DNA from: Bradyrhizobium sp. ARR65 | Lineage (GTDB): Bacteria; Pseudomonadota; Alphaproteobacteria; Rhizobiales; Xanthobacteraceae | Direction: 5' to 3' | NCBI RefSeq assembly: GCF_000472385.1 | Contig: NZ_AWZU01000006.1 | Span: forward strand, 108 to 64,107 | DNA length: 64,000 bases | Shown here: positions 1 to 8,093 of the stretch, in pieces | Position numbering within the stretch: the first letter of the stretch is position 1 | Layout of the letters: each line of letters opens with the position of its first letter | Position numbers and translations under genes: made by a program | Notes under the pieces: model-generated | Database searches by the model: none | What the model saw: the letters and a program-made list of their open reading frames with translations, nothing else | Told to the model about the DNA's origin: nothing

Positions 1-147
1 AGGGCGATGCCACCAATGCCGTCCTCGCCGCCGCCGGCTACAACTTCCGGCGTCTCATCCGCTGGCTGGAGCTCTTGTTGCGGCTCGCCCAGCTCATCCT
101 TCGACCTCAGTTCGTCCCGAGCTGAAATCCAGGTTCTTCACGGACGA
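1..147 (+). mobile_element. 3' end of an IS5-type insertion sequence (transposase C-terminus)
   Basis: Bases 3-125 read as the last 40 residues of a transposase and stop at TGA 123-125. The stretch NAVLAAAGYNFRRLIRW is the typical C-terminus of IS5-family (DDE) transposases. About 6 nt after the stop lies GGTTCTTCACGGACGA (132-147), a plausible terminal inverted repeat, followed directly by CTAG (148-151), which fits the short YTAR target duplication of IS5 elements. The rest of the element lies to the left of the window, so intactness cannot be judged. Family assignment is from memory of the motif; the ends are inferred. Confidence 0.72.
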
Positions 148-191
148 CTAGGTATGCGACATCGCGTCCGCGCTCTTGTCGTCCGCGCCTT

Positions 192-1037
192 TCAGCCCAA
201 TGTGACTTGTTTTTCGGCGAGGAGCGCTGGGAATTCTTCTCCTGCCAGATAGGCGTGCTCCCGCTCGCGCTGATCGGTGAAGGGGTCGAGGCTGGCCAGA
301 ACGTCATCGACGAATCCGGGATGGCACATCACTACGGCCTGGTCGGGCAAGCCTTCTAGAAATTCGCACATCAATCGGCCGAAATCGGGCTTTCTGGAGA
401 AATCATAGGCGCCGGCGAAGGCGGGGTTGACCGCGATGCCGGCGCGCGCCGCCCGCGCGCGAAATTGCGCGCTCAAGGCGTCGAGAAAGAGGGCTTTCGG
501 GGCGTTGAGCCGGCCGGCAAAGGGTCCCGGCCGACCGGCCTGGCGAACCCAGGCCGTGGGCGCCAATTCCTTCACCGCGTCGAGGAACGCATCGCGTACC
601 AGCGGGAAGAGCTGCACGTGCTGATGGCCGTCGACAAAATCCGGCGCGCGACCGAACATCTCGCTGAAGGTTGAAAGCTGCAGCTTCAATTCGGCATTGA
701 CGATCTCGGGATCGAACCGCCGCAACAAGCCCAAACGAAACAGTTTCGCAAAGGGCGGAAACAGGCCGCCGTCGAGCGGGCGGAAATGCATGGAGAGCGG
801 GCGGAACGGCGCGGTCAGCGTGGCGTGCAGGCCGATGGCGCAGCGCGGGCTCGCGCGCGCCGTACTTTCCAACGCCTGAACTTCCTCGCGGCCGATCGCG
901 GGGCCGACGACCATGACGGAGGCGGCATTGAGACGCCCGCGCTCGATCAGGTCACGAATGCCGCGGTTGACGCCGGGGCTGATACCGTAGTCGTCGGCGC
1001 ACAGCCAGATGCGCGCGAGCGGCGCGGCGGCGCTCAT
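192..1037 (-). CDS. ChbG/HpnK-family carbohydrate deacetylase
   Basis: Predicted 281-residue YdjC-type deacetylase. It starts WLCADDYGISPGVNRGI, where Asp-Asp near the N-terminus supplies metal ligands, and continues with GLHATL, DGHQHVQLFP and VVMCHPG, the conserved His-bearing motifs of the family. Members remove acetyl groups from N-acetylated sugars (chitooligosaccharides for ChbG, a glycosylated hopanoid for HpnK). The ATG at 1037 overlaps the stop of the upstream glycosyltransferase (ATGA), so the two are translationally coupled and the substrate is probably the lipid-linked sugar made by that partner. An in-frame open stretch runs further upstream but only inside the glycosyltransferase. 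A hopanoid substrate is possible but not shown: no other hpn gene is visible. The gene ends about 45 nt from the IS remnant. Confidence 0.85.
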   Translation of the reverse strand: MSAAAPLARIWLCADDYGISPGVNRGIRDLIERGRLNAASVMVVGPAIGREEVQALESTARASPRCAIGLHATLTAPFRPLSMHFRPLDGGLFPPFAKLFRLGLLRRFDPEIVNAELKLQLSTFSEMFGRAPDFVDGHQHVQLFPLVRDAFLDAVKELAPTAWVRQAGRPGPFAGRLNAPKALFLDALSAQFRARAARAGIAVNPAFAGAYDFSRKPDFGRLMCEFLEGLPDQAVVMCHPGFVDDVLASLDPFTDQREREHAYLAGEEFPALLAEKQVTLG

Positions 1038-2080
1038 TCGGCCGCGGTCCTTTCGCCGGCGCTCTCGTCCCGGTCCGCCTCGAAGCGCTTCTCGCTGTGT
1101 TCGGCCACGAAGTAGATCGGACGCGCCTTCAGCTCCGACAGGATCTTGCCGATATATTCGCCGACGATGCCGATCATGATGAGCTGCACGCCGCCGATGG
1201 TCATCAGGCCGACCACCAGCGAGGGATAGCCGGGCACCTGCTTTCCGGTGGTCCAGACTTCCCAGATGATCGACAGGCCGAACAGGAAGGCGGCCGAGGC
1301 GAGAAGAACGCCGAGCAGGCTCGCAAAGCGCAGAGGCGCCACCGAGAACGAGGTCAGGCCCTCGATCGACAGGCCAAGCAGCCGCATGAAATTGAAGGTA
1401 GTGACGCCATGCGCGCGCGGTGCCGGCTCGTAATCGACCCGGATCTGCCGGAAGCCGATCCAGCTCGCCAATCCCTTGAAGAAGCGGTTGCGCTCGGGAA
1501 GCTGCCGCAGCGCCGCGACCGCGCGGGGTGAGAGCAGGCGGAAGTCGCCGGCATCCTCCGGAATCTTTTGCCGCGCGCCCCAATTGATCAGCGCGTAGAA
1601 GCCGTGCACCGCAAGGCGCCGCAAGAATGATTCATTGTCGCGATGGGCCTTGGCGGTATAGACCACGTCATAGCCGCCATCGATCCAGTGGCTGACGAGC
1701 TGTTCGACCAGCGCCGGCGGATGCTGGCCGTCGCCGTCCATGAACAGCACGGCGCCGAGCCGGGCATGATCGAGCCCCGCCATCAACGCGGCCTCCTTGC
1801 CGAAATTGCGCGATAGCGAGACCACCTGAACGTCGAGCGCATCGGCCGGCAAAGCGCGCGCGATCGCAAGCGTTCCATCCTTGCTGCCGTCGTCGACGTA
1901 CACGATCTCGCAGCGAATCGCATAGCGGTGGCGCAGCGCCTTGGCGAGTTCGCAAAGGCGCTGGTGCAGCGCGGCCAGTCCCGCTGCTTCGTTGTACATC
2001 GGCACGACGATCGACAGCCCCTTCGCCGCGGCATTGGCCGCAGTGGTGGACAGGTTCGAAACGTCGCTACCCAGCATCAT
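1034..2080 (-). CDS. Membrane-anchored family 2 glycosyltransferase (ArnC/GtrB/DPM-like)
   Basis: 348 residues. The GT-A domain carries VVPMYNEAAG, YVDDGSKDGT and FMDGDGQHPP, the nucleotide and metal-binding motifs of polyprenyl-phosphate glycosyltransferases; NRFFKGLASWIGFRQ and the following basic segment are typical of the DPM1/GtrB/ArnC branch. Two hydrophobic helices near the C-terminus (around residues 235-260 and 270-300, ending GEYIGKI) anchor it in the inner membrane. It should transfer a sugar from a nucleotide donor to undecaprenyl phosphate on the cytoplasmic face. It is coupled to the downstream deacetylase by an ATGA overlap, which suggests deacetylation of the lipid-linked sugar. 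The start is the first of two consecutive ATGs. Confidence 0.87.
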   Translation of the reverse strand: MMLGSDVSNLSTTAANAAAKGLSIVVPMYNEAAGLAALHQRLCELAKALRHRYAIRCEIVYVDDGSKDGTLAIARALPADALDVQVVSLSRNFGKEAALMAGLDHARLGAVLFMDGDGQHPPALVEQLVSHWIDGGYDVVYTAKAHRDNESFLRRLAVHGFYALINWGARQKIPEDAGDFRLLSPRAVAALRQLPERNRFFKGLASWIGFRQIRVDYEPAPRAHGVTTFNFMRLLGLSIEGLTSFSVAPLRFASLLGVLLASAAFLFGLSIIWEVWTTGKQVPGYPSLVVGLMTIGGVQLIMIGIVGEYIGKILSELKARPIYFVAEHSEKRFEADRDESAGERTAAE

Positions 2081-2193
2081 CGATCGGATTTCCCAACTCG
2101 TCCCACCGTTAACAAGTTAACATATTGCAATCATGCGCCCTTGTCGCCACCGCGCAACGCTTCGTCTCGTCGGCGCGGGCGAGGTGCAATCGC
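2081..2193. promoter_or_regulatory. Intergenic region with paired GTTAAC hexamers, probable promoter of the glycosyltransferase-deacetylase pair
   Basis: This 113-bp gap separates hisG from the glycosyltransferase gene, both transcribed leftward. It contains GTTAACAAGTTAAC at 2109-2122, two identical self-complementary hexamers 2 bp apart, in an AT-rich island about 30 bp upstream of the glycosyltransferase ATG. The position fits a promoter or operator; no regulator can be named. Confidence 0.3.
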
Positions 2194-3171
2194 TCACGTC
2201 CGCAGGAATGCGTCGAGCTTGGCGAACAGCGGGTTCTCGCGGTCCAGCACATAGTCCAACGAGGCCACCGATACCGTATCGGCGCCGTGATCACGCAGGA
2301 AGCTGCCGAGCGCGTAGATCTGCGCCGGCGGACAGTGCAGCGTCAGCATGCCCGACGAAGTCGGTCCGCCGAAGGGGGCGACCACGCCGAAGCGGTTGTG
2401 CGCCTCGGCCAGCATTGCTGCATCGCATCCTTTGAAACGGGTGCGGACCTCGCGGTATTTGCTGGCGCGCGAGCGCGCGTGAATGTGGTCGAGGATCACG
2501 CGCGCCGTTTCGCGCGCATCGCTCGACCAGTCGGCGTCGCGCGAGGCGACGAGATTGGCCTGGCTGCGCAGGATCACACCGTCATCGAGCACCTTCAGCC
2601 CATTGGCGGCCAGTGTCGCGCCGGTCGTGGTGATGTCGACGATCAGCTCGGCCGTGCCGGTCGCGGGCGCCCCCTCGGTTGCGCCGGCGCTCTCGACGAT
2701 GCGGTAGTCGACCACACCATGTGATGCGAAGAAGGTGCGGGTGAGATTGATGTATTTGGTCGCCACCCGCATCCGTCGGTTATGCTGGGCGCGGAAGCCC
2801 GTGGTGACGTCATCGAGATCGGCCATGGTGCGCACGTCGATCCAGGCCTGCGGCACGGCCACCACGACGTTGGCGTTGCCGAAGCCGAGCGCATCGATCA
2901 ACAGCACGCGCTTGTCGGCGTTGACGATGGTCTCGCGCACCAGATCCTCGCCGGTTACGCCCATATGCACGGCGCCGCGCGCCAATTGCGAGGCGATCTC
3001 GCTCGCCGAGAGATAGGCGATCTCGACATTGTCGAGATCTGCGATGGTGCCGCGGTATTCGCGGGCGCCGCGCGGCTTGGCGAGGGTAAGGCCGGCGCGG
3101 CTGAAAAACGCTTCCGCGTTTTCCTGCAACCGGCCTTTGGACGGGACCGCGAGAACGAAGGGGGCGCTCAT
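2194..3171 (-). CDS. hisG: ATP phosphoribosyltransferase, catalytic subunit
   Basis: 325 residues; first committed step of histidine synthesis, joining PRPP to ATP. The N-terminus [20 protein letters not shown] and the PRPP-binding segment [20 protein letters not shown] are diagnostic. Beyond the catalytic core (about residue 215 onward) there is a further ~110-residue C-terminal part resembling the ACT-like allosteric domain of long-form HisG. That is notable because the gene directly follows hisZ, whose product normally serves short-form HisG. The ATG overlaps the hisZ stop (ATGA), so the two subunits are made together. Cytoplasmic. Confidence 0.95.
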   Translation of the reverse strand: MSAPFVLAVPSKGRLQENAEAFFSRAGLTLAKPRGAREYRGTIADLDNVEIAYLSASEIASQLARGAVHMGVTGEDLVRETIVNADKRVLLIDALGFGNANVVVAVPQAWIDVRTMADLDDVTTGFRAQHNRRMRVATKYINLTRTFFASHGVVDYRIVESAGATEGAPATGTAELIVDITTTGATLAANGLKVLDDGVILRSQANLVASRDADWSSDARETARVILDHIHARSRASKYREVRTRFKGCDAAMLAEAHNRFGVVAPFGGPTSSGMLTLHCPPAQIYALGSFLRDHGADTVSVASLDYVLDRENPLFAKLDAFLRT

Positions 3172-4334
3172 GATGTCCTCGCGCTGCGGCTATCGGCAGG
3201 CTTGCGGCCAATCCTGGTCAGCGCTTCGACCCAGATCGCAAATCCGACGGCCGGGATCGGCGTGGCCGAGCCGAGCCTCGTCATCAGCCCATCATAGCGG
3301 CCACCGGCGACCAGCGGTTCGCTGCCGCTGCCTCTGGCATGCACCTCGAATTCGAAGCCGGTATAGTAATCGAGGCCGCGCCCGAACGAGGTCGAGAAGC
3401 GCAAGCTGCTTACGTCGATGCCGCGGGCAGCCATGAAGCCGACCCGGGCCTCGAGCTGATCGATCGCCGTGGCGATGTCGAGCCTGGCGTCGCGCGCCAG
3501 CGCCCGCAGTTGCGCGACCGCCTCGTCGGCATCGCCGGAGACGGCGAGAAAGCGCTTGATCAGGCCGAGCGCGTTGCGCGGCAGCGCGCCGCCCTTCAAC
3601 GTCGATTGTTCCAGGAAGCGGTCGGCGATCTCCGCGACCGTGCGTCCGCCGACCTGGGCGGTCCCGGCGATCGACATCAGGTCGGTCACCAGCGCCAGCG
3701 CCGCCTTGCGGTCGGAGCCGGCAAGCGCGGCCAGGACGCCCTCATATTCGTTGCGGCCGGCGCCGGTCGCGAGCGTCAGCCGCTCGAGATCCTGCTCCAG
3801 GGAGACCTTGCGATTGAAATCCTTGATCAGCCGCCGCCGCCAGACCGGGTAAAGATCGAGCGCGTCGATCAGCGCATTGAACAGCGCCACGTCCCCGGTG
3901 CGGATCTCCACCTCCTTGACGCCGAGCGCGCCGGTCGCTTCCAGCGCCAGCGCCAGCATCTCGGCATCCGCGGCGGCGCGATCCTGCCGCCCGAAGGACT
4001 CGATTCCGGCCTGCTGGAACTCGCTTCTCAGCCCTCCGCGATGACGAAAGACCGGACCGAGATAACTGAAGCCGGCCACCTGGCCGGCCCGCTTCGAGGC
4101 CAGATAGTCCCGCGCCACCGGGATCGTGAGGTCAGGCCGCAGGCAGAGTTCCTCGCCGCTCGCATCCGTGGTCAGGTAAAGGCTCTTGCGGATGTCCTCG
4201 CCGGAAAGGTCCAGGAAGGGCTCGGCCGGCTGCAGGATGGCAGGCTCCGCCCGCTCGTAGCCCGCCTGGGCGAACGAGGCCAGCAGGGCGCTCGCCCATG
4301 CGGCAGTTCCGGTCGAGGCAGCGGTTTCGGTCAT
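3168..4334 (-). CDS. hisZ: ATP phosphoribosyltransferase regulatory subunit
   Basis: 388 residues, a paralogue of histidyl-tRNA synthetase lacking the tRNA-binding domain. Class II synthetase-like motifs remain: [14 protein letters not shown] and GPVFRHRG (motif 2 region) and [11 protein letters not shown] (motif 3 region). HisZ binds HisG and confers histidine feedback control. It sits immediately upstream of hisG with a 4-bp ATGA overlap, which distinguishes it from a true hisS. The start ATG at 4334 gives a normal HisZ N-terminus. Confidence 0.92.
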   Translation of the reverse strand: MTETAASTGTAAWASALLASFAQAGYERAEPAILQPAEPFLDLSGEDIRKSLYLTTDASGEELCLRPDLTIPVARDYLASKRAGQVAGFSYLGPVFRHRGGLRSEFQQAGIESFGRQDRAAADAEMLALALEATGALGVKEVEIRTGDVALFNALIDALDLYPVWRRRLIKDFNRKVSLEQDLERLTLATGAGRNEYEGVLAALAGSDRKAALALVTDLMSIAGTAQVGGRTVAEIADRFLEQSTLKGGALPRNALGLIKRFLAVSGDADEAVAQLRALARDARLDIATAIDQLEARVGFMAARGIDVSSLRFSTSFGRGLDYYTGFEFEVHARGSGSEPLVAGGRYDGLMTRLGSATPIPAVGFAIWVEALTRIGRKPADSRSARTS

Positions 4335-4444
4335 CTAAACGGGATTCCAGGGGGCTCGAAGTTGGGCTGCCCATTAGCATGGCTTGCTGGCAGTTTCGAC
4401 AGGCATCGGCCAGCTCGCTTAACGGAAAAGTCGGCCGAGGGAGG

Positions 4445-5200
4445 TTATTCCCGCGTGTCCGTCCAGTCGCCGAGTGCGGCTTGCACCAGCGCCAGCGCGG
4501 CCACAGCTGCCGTATCGGCCCGCAGGATGCGCGGGCCGAGTGAAAGCCGCAAAACATGCGGCTGGTGCACCAGAATTTTCCGCTCTTCCTCGGCGAAGCC
4601 GCCTTCAGGCCCGACGAGGACATCGATCCCGCGGCCATCCGCGCGGCCTTTCCGCAGCGCCTGGAGGGGATCGGCGGTCTCCGCGGCCTCGTCGCAGACA
4701 ATCAAGAGGCGCTGCTCCTCGCGATTCTCGAGGTAACGCGCAAGCGGTACGGGGTCGGCCACCTCGGCGAGGCTCAAAATGCCGCATTGCTCGGCCGCTT
4801 CGATGACATTGGCCCGCATCCGCTCCCCATTGACGCGAGCGACCTGGGTGAAGCGGGTCAGCACCGGCTGCAGGCGCGATGCGCCCATTTCAACGGCCTT
4901 CTGCACCATGTAATCCAGCCGGGCATGTTTGAGCGGTGCAAAGACGTAAGCGAGGTCGGGGAGGCGATCCTGCGGGCGCGTCTGGCTGGCGATTGTAAGG
5001 GTGTCCGGCCGCTTTCGGCCCGAAATAGCTGCTTTCCATTCGCCGTCGCGTCCGTTGAACACCAAAATGTTGTCACCGGCCGCAAGCCGCAGCACATTGC
5101 CGAGATAATTGCTCTGGTCGCGCTCCAGCGTGACGGTCGCCCCCGTCGCCAGCGATGCGTCGACAAAAAGGCGGGGGGCGCGAAAGTCGAATTCAGGCAT
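4445..5200 (-). CDS. rsmE: 16S rRNA (uracil1498-N3)-methyltransferase
   Basis: 251 residues, SPOUT-class methyltransferase acting on U1498 of 16S rRNA in the assembled 30S subunit. The N-terminal part (RLFVDASL ... NYLGNVLRLAAGD) is the RsmE PUA-like domain. The C-terminal knot carries VLVGPEGGFAEEE and LSLGPRILRADTAAVAAL, the SAM-binding trefoil loops. An in-frame TTG lies 15 nt upstream, but ATG 5200 is preferred: GGGAAC sits about 7 nt ahead of it and the family normally begins close to this residue. It lies upstream of hisZ on the same strand with a 110-bp gap. Confidence 0.93.
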   Translation of the reverse strand: MPEFDFRAPRLFVDASLATGATVTLERDQSNYLGNVLRLAAGDNILVFNGRDGEWKAAISGRKRPDTLTIASQTRPQDRLPDLAYVFAPLKHARLDYMVQKAVEMGASRLQPVLTRFTQVARVNGERMRANVIEAAEQCGILSLAEVADPVPLARYLENREEQRLLIVCDEAAETADPLQALRKGRADGRGIDVLVGPEGGFAEEERKILVHQPHVLRLSLGPRILRADTAAVAALALVQAALGDWTDTRE

Positions 5201-5426
5201 AAGTGATGTTCCCAATTAGGCCCAGGTTTTAGCCTAAAGGCTTAGAATCAGGGACAAATATTCGCCCGTGCCTGCGGCCTCGCGCCGCGCTGTTGCCAAA
5301 TTCCACGGGTTGTTAACGACCTCTGGGAATCGTAATAACGCCCTTAATCGAACATCGCGCCGTGATCGGGTAGACGCTAGTGCCGGGACACTAGGGGGAT
5401 CACAAGGACTTGCCGGAGAAACAGCC

Positions 5427-6104
5427 TTGATCATCCGCCGCTTGCTGGGACCGTTCACGGTCGCCGTCATTGCCGCCTACGCCGGTCATGCGTGGGCGCA
5501 AGGCGCGTTTCCCGCGCCGCTCCCCAACCAGGGTGTCGTGAAGAACGATCCTGCCTTTCCGCCGGTGAATGGCGCGGCCCCCAGCGCCTCGGTCGGCGCG
5601 CCGCCGAGCAGTACCTCGTTTCCAAGCAACGGCGCGGCGCCGATCATGGGTGGTGGCGGCGGCTTTGTGCCGGCGGCACCGCCACAGCAGGCCGGCCCCT
5701 CCGACGCCTGCATGAAGGAATTCCTGCCGCTGCGCGAGGAGGCGGAGCGACGCGGCAAACTGATCAAGGCTGCGAGCGACCGGCATGCTTCGCCGGATGA
5801 GGCTTGCAAGCTGATCGGCAATTTCGGCCAGGCCGAATTGAAGATGATCAAGTATGTCGAGGCGCATGCGGCCAAATGCGGAATCCCGCCGCAGATCGCC
5901 GATCAGTTGAAGTCCGGGCACAAGAACACCGAAGCGCTGCAGAAAAAGGTTTGCGCGGTGGCGCAGCAGGTGCAGGCACGCGGCCCTGCTGGCCCGACGC
6001 TCAGCGAGGTGCTGGGCTCCTCGGTTTCCGCGCCCGAGGCGACGCCGGTCAAGAAAGGCGGCAGCACCTTCGATACGCTGAACGGCAACGTGCTGGAGCG
6101 GTGA
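5427..6104 (+). CDS. Secreted proline/alanine-rich protein, function unknown
   Basis: 225 residues from a TTG start chosen because GGAGAA lies 6 nt upstream and the product then opens with a good Sec signal peptide (IIRRLLGPFTVAVIAAYAG, cleavage after AWA). A low-complexity Pro/Ala/Gly/Ser linker (about residues 28-88) precedes a compact helical domain, roughly residues 92-180, with four cysteines (DACMKEF, DEACKLIGNFGQ, AAKCGIPPQ, KKVCAVAQQ) that may form two disulfides in the periplasm. I do not recognise a named family. The gene ends 4 nt before ubiA and is probably cotranscribed with it. Upstream, CTAGTG/CACTAG (5377-5394) forms a small perfect hairpin in the leader. Confidence 0.7.
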   Translation: MIIRRLLGPFTVAVIAAYAGHAWAQGAFPAPLPNQGVVKNDPAFPPVNGAAPSASVGAPPSSTSFPSNGAAPIMGGGGGFVPAAPPQQAGPSDACMKEFLPLREEAERRGKLIKAASDRHASPDEACKLIGNFGQAELKMIKYVEAHAAKCGIPPQIADQLKSGHKNTEALQKKVCAVAQQVQARGPAGPTLSEVLGSSVSAPEATPVKKGGSTFDTLNGNVLER

Positions 6105-6108
6105 GACC

Positions 6109-7038
6109 GTGAGCGACGCGTCGGCACGCGTTGCGGATTCCACCGGCAACTGGGTCGATACCCATGCGCCGCTCTGGTTGCGGCCCTATTTGCGGCTGTC
6201 GCGTCTGGACCGGCCGATCGGATCCTGGCTGCTGCTGCTGCCGTGCTGGTGGTCGGCGGCGCTGGCGGCAGGCGTCGCGCACGACCTCTCGCAATTGCCC
6301 CTGACGATTGCCTTGTTCTTCCTCGGCGCGTTCGCGATGCGCGGTGCGGGGTGCACCTGGAACGACATCACCGACCGCGATCTCGATGCGAGGGTCGAAC
6401 GCACGCGCTCGCGCCCGATTCCCGCGGGCCAGGTGAGCGTGAGGCAGGCGCTCATCTTTCTGGCGGCGCAAGCGCTGGTCGGTCTCCTCGTGTTGCTGCA
6501 GTTCAATCGTTTCGCCGTCATCACCGGCATCGCCTCGCTCCTGGTCGTTGCGATCTATCCGTTCATGAAGCGGATCACCTATTGGCCGCAGGTCGTGCTG
6601 GGACTCGCGTTCTCCTGGGGCGCGCTGATGGGCTTTGCGGTGATCCTGCAGCGTATCGACGCCACCGCGCTCCTCCTTTACGCGGGCTCGATCGCCTGGG
6701 TGATCGGCTATGACACCATCTATGCGCATCAGGATGCCGAGGACGACGCGCTGATCGGCGTCAAGTCGACGGCGCGCCTGTTCGGCACCCGCACGCACGA
6801 GGCGCTGGTGGTCTTCTACGGAGTTGCGGTGGTCCTGATCGGCACGGCGTTTCTGCTTGCCGGCGTGCATTGGCCGGCATGGCTCGGGCTTGCTGCATTT
6901 GCCGTCCATCTCGCCTGGCAGATCAGCCGCTTGAAGATCGACGATCCCTTGCTCTGCCTGCGCATCTTCAAATCCAACCGCGATGCCGGATTGTTGCTGT
7001 TCGCCGGCCTGCTGATCGACGCCGTGATGCGCATCTAA
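6109..7038 (+). CDS. ubiA: 4-hydroxybenzoate polyprenyltransferase
   Basis: 309 residues, inner-membrane prenyltransferase attaching the polyprenyl tail to 4-hydroxybenzoate in ubiquinone synthesis. Both Asp-rich motifs are present: NDITDRDLDARVERTRSRP in the first cytoplasmic loop and YDTIYAHQDAEDD in the second. Around eight hydrophobic helices surround them. A GTG start is used, 4 nt after the stop of the preceding secreted-protein gene, with GGAG about 10 nt upstream. Length and motif order are normal for UbiA; prenyl chain length cannot be read from the sequence. Confidence 0.95.
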   Translation: MSDASARVADSTGNWVDTHAPLWLRPYLRLSRLDRPIGSWLLLLPCWWSAALAAGVAHDLSQLPLTIALFFLGAFAMRGAGCTWNDITDRDLDARVERTRSRPIPAGQVSVRQALIFLAAQALVGLLVLLQFNRFAVITGIASLLVVAIYPFMKRITYWPQVVLGLAFSWGALMGFAVILQRIDATALLLYAGSIAWVIGYDTIYAHQDAEDDALIGVKSTARLFGTRTHEALVVFYGVAVVLIGTAFLLAGVHWPAWLGLAAFAVHLAWQISRLKIDDPLLCLRIFKSNRDAGLLLFAGLLIDAVMRI

Positions 7039-7077
7039 CGCGCATAGCTGTTGATCGAAACGGACTCCCAAGTTTCA

Positions 7078-7240
7078 CCGTCACCCTGAGGTGCTCGCCA
7101 ACGGGTCGGCGCGAAGCGCGGCCCGATGACAGGCTCCTCGAGCCTCGAAGGCGACGGCCCGACTGCAGCAGCGAGGCCGTTCATCCTTCGAGGCCGCCGC
7201 TTCGCGTTGGCACCTCCAGCGACAAACGGCGGGATGACGG
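7078..7240. repeat. Intergenic palindromic repeat, CCTGAGG/CCTCGAAGG family, carrying a nested hairpin module
   Basis: Outer arms read CCGTCACCCTGAGGTGC and, on the far side, GGCACCTCC ... GATGACGG; the centre holds CGAAGGCGACGGCC ... GGCCGTTCATCCTTCG. Related copies lie at 26804-26902, 30606-30765 and 42720-42868. Bases 7097-7137 interrupt the left sub-hairpin with the module GCCAACGGGTC ... GCCCGATGACAGGCTCC. It lies between ubiA and the convergent DUF6101-like gene. Confidence 0.75.
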
Positions 7241-7282
7241 TTCGACAGAGCATGCCCGCTCATTCGGAGGCGAGCGCATATT

Positions 7283-7804
7283 TCAATTGCGCGAGATGAT
7301 TTCGCGCTCGCCGCGGTGGATCTTCGCTGGCTCCAGCAAATTGCCGGCGCGCCGCCGCATCAGGAATTTCGGCCGTCGCGCGCGGATTGCGTTGCGACGC
7401 CGACGTCGCGGTGCGGGCTCGCAGGCCGCATCCTGCAACATCGGCAGCGCGAAAACATCGCTCCAGAGCTGCCAGGCGGCTGCGATCTCCTCCTCGTCGA
7501 CGCCGACGCAGAGGGGAACGCTGAGCGAGGGATCGCGGTGCGCCAGCACCAGCATCCGTCCATCCTTGATGTCGCACAAGGCAACACCGAGAAAATCACT
7601 GACGCGGAGTCTGAGCGCCATGCGCATGCCGCGAACGGCACGACGCAGCACGACGCGTTCGCGATCGAGCTCGACCTGCCGCACGAACCCGTCGGCGCGG
7701 GCATCATGCGCGTGAAAGCTGACTGGCAAAGAGAGAGGGTCGAGCCGCAATGCGCGGCTCGACCCGGCGGGATTGGTCCCGCCCGTTGCTGTTTGACGCC
7801 TCAC
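7283..7804 (-). CDS. Conserved hypothetical protein, DUF6101-like
   Basis: 173 residues from a GTG start with GGGGAG about 12 nt upstream. The N-terminal half (RALRLDPLSLPVSFHAHDAR, VELDRERVVLRRAVRGMRM) resembles a small beta-rich family found in Bradyrhizobium relatives that I recall as DUF6101. A middle part with CDIKDGRMLVLAHRDPSLSVPL follows, then a strongly basic C-terminus rich in RRRR that could bind nucleic acid or phospholipid headgroups. No signal peptide or membrane helix. It is transcribed away from pmbA. Function unknown; the family name is from memory. Confidence 0.65.
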   Translation of the reverse strand: MRRQTATGGTNPAGSSRALRLDPLSLPVSFHAHDARADGFVRQVELDRERVVLRRAVRGMRMALRLRVSDFLGVALCDIKDGRMLVLAHRDPSLSVPLCVGVDEEEIAAAWQLWSDVFALPMLQDAACEPAPRRRRRNAIRARRPKFLMRRRAGNLLEPAKIHRGEREIISRN

Positions 7805-8093
7805 GGCTTTTGGTCTCCCCGCCGGGATTTTGTTCCCCGGTCGTTGCGCGAGACCTTACGCCGCGTCCCGTCGGTTTCGCCTTAAAAAGCCTGGTTAATC
7901 CAAAGTCACCGCCGCTCCTTTGCGCGGCATGATTGACAAGACCTTGGCTTGCATGATTGACGAGATGTTGCGAGAGAGCGGAGATTCTTAGGCTTCCGGC
8001 TCGTGAAAATGCTTGAAGTCCGCGCCAATTGCGCACATCTGACATGAATTGGGTTTGTTTCCGACACTCCCTCCATTGCTCGGGAATCTGTTC

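Noticed and set aside
1038..1583. Upstream extension of the deacetylase frame
   Set aside because: It lies wholly within the glycosyltransferase gene and lacks family sequence; the true start is the ATGA-coupled ATG at 1037.
3339..4736. Plus-strand open frame opposite hisZ and rsmE
   Set aside because: Antisense shadow covering two clearly identified genes.
7078..7240. CRISPR, tRNA or attachment site in the palindromic repeats
   Set aside because: The repeats are dispersed singly, palindromic and lack cloverleaf or spacer structure.
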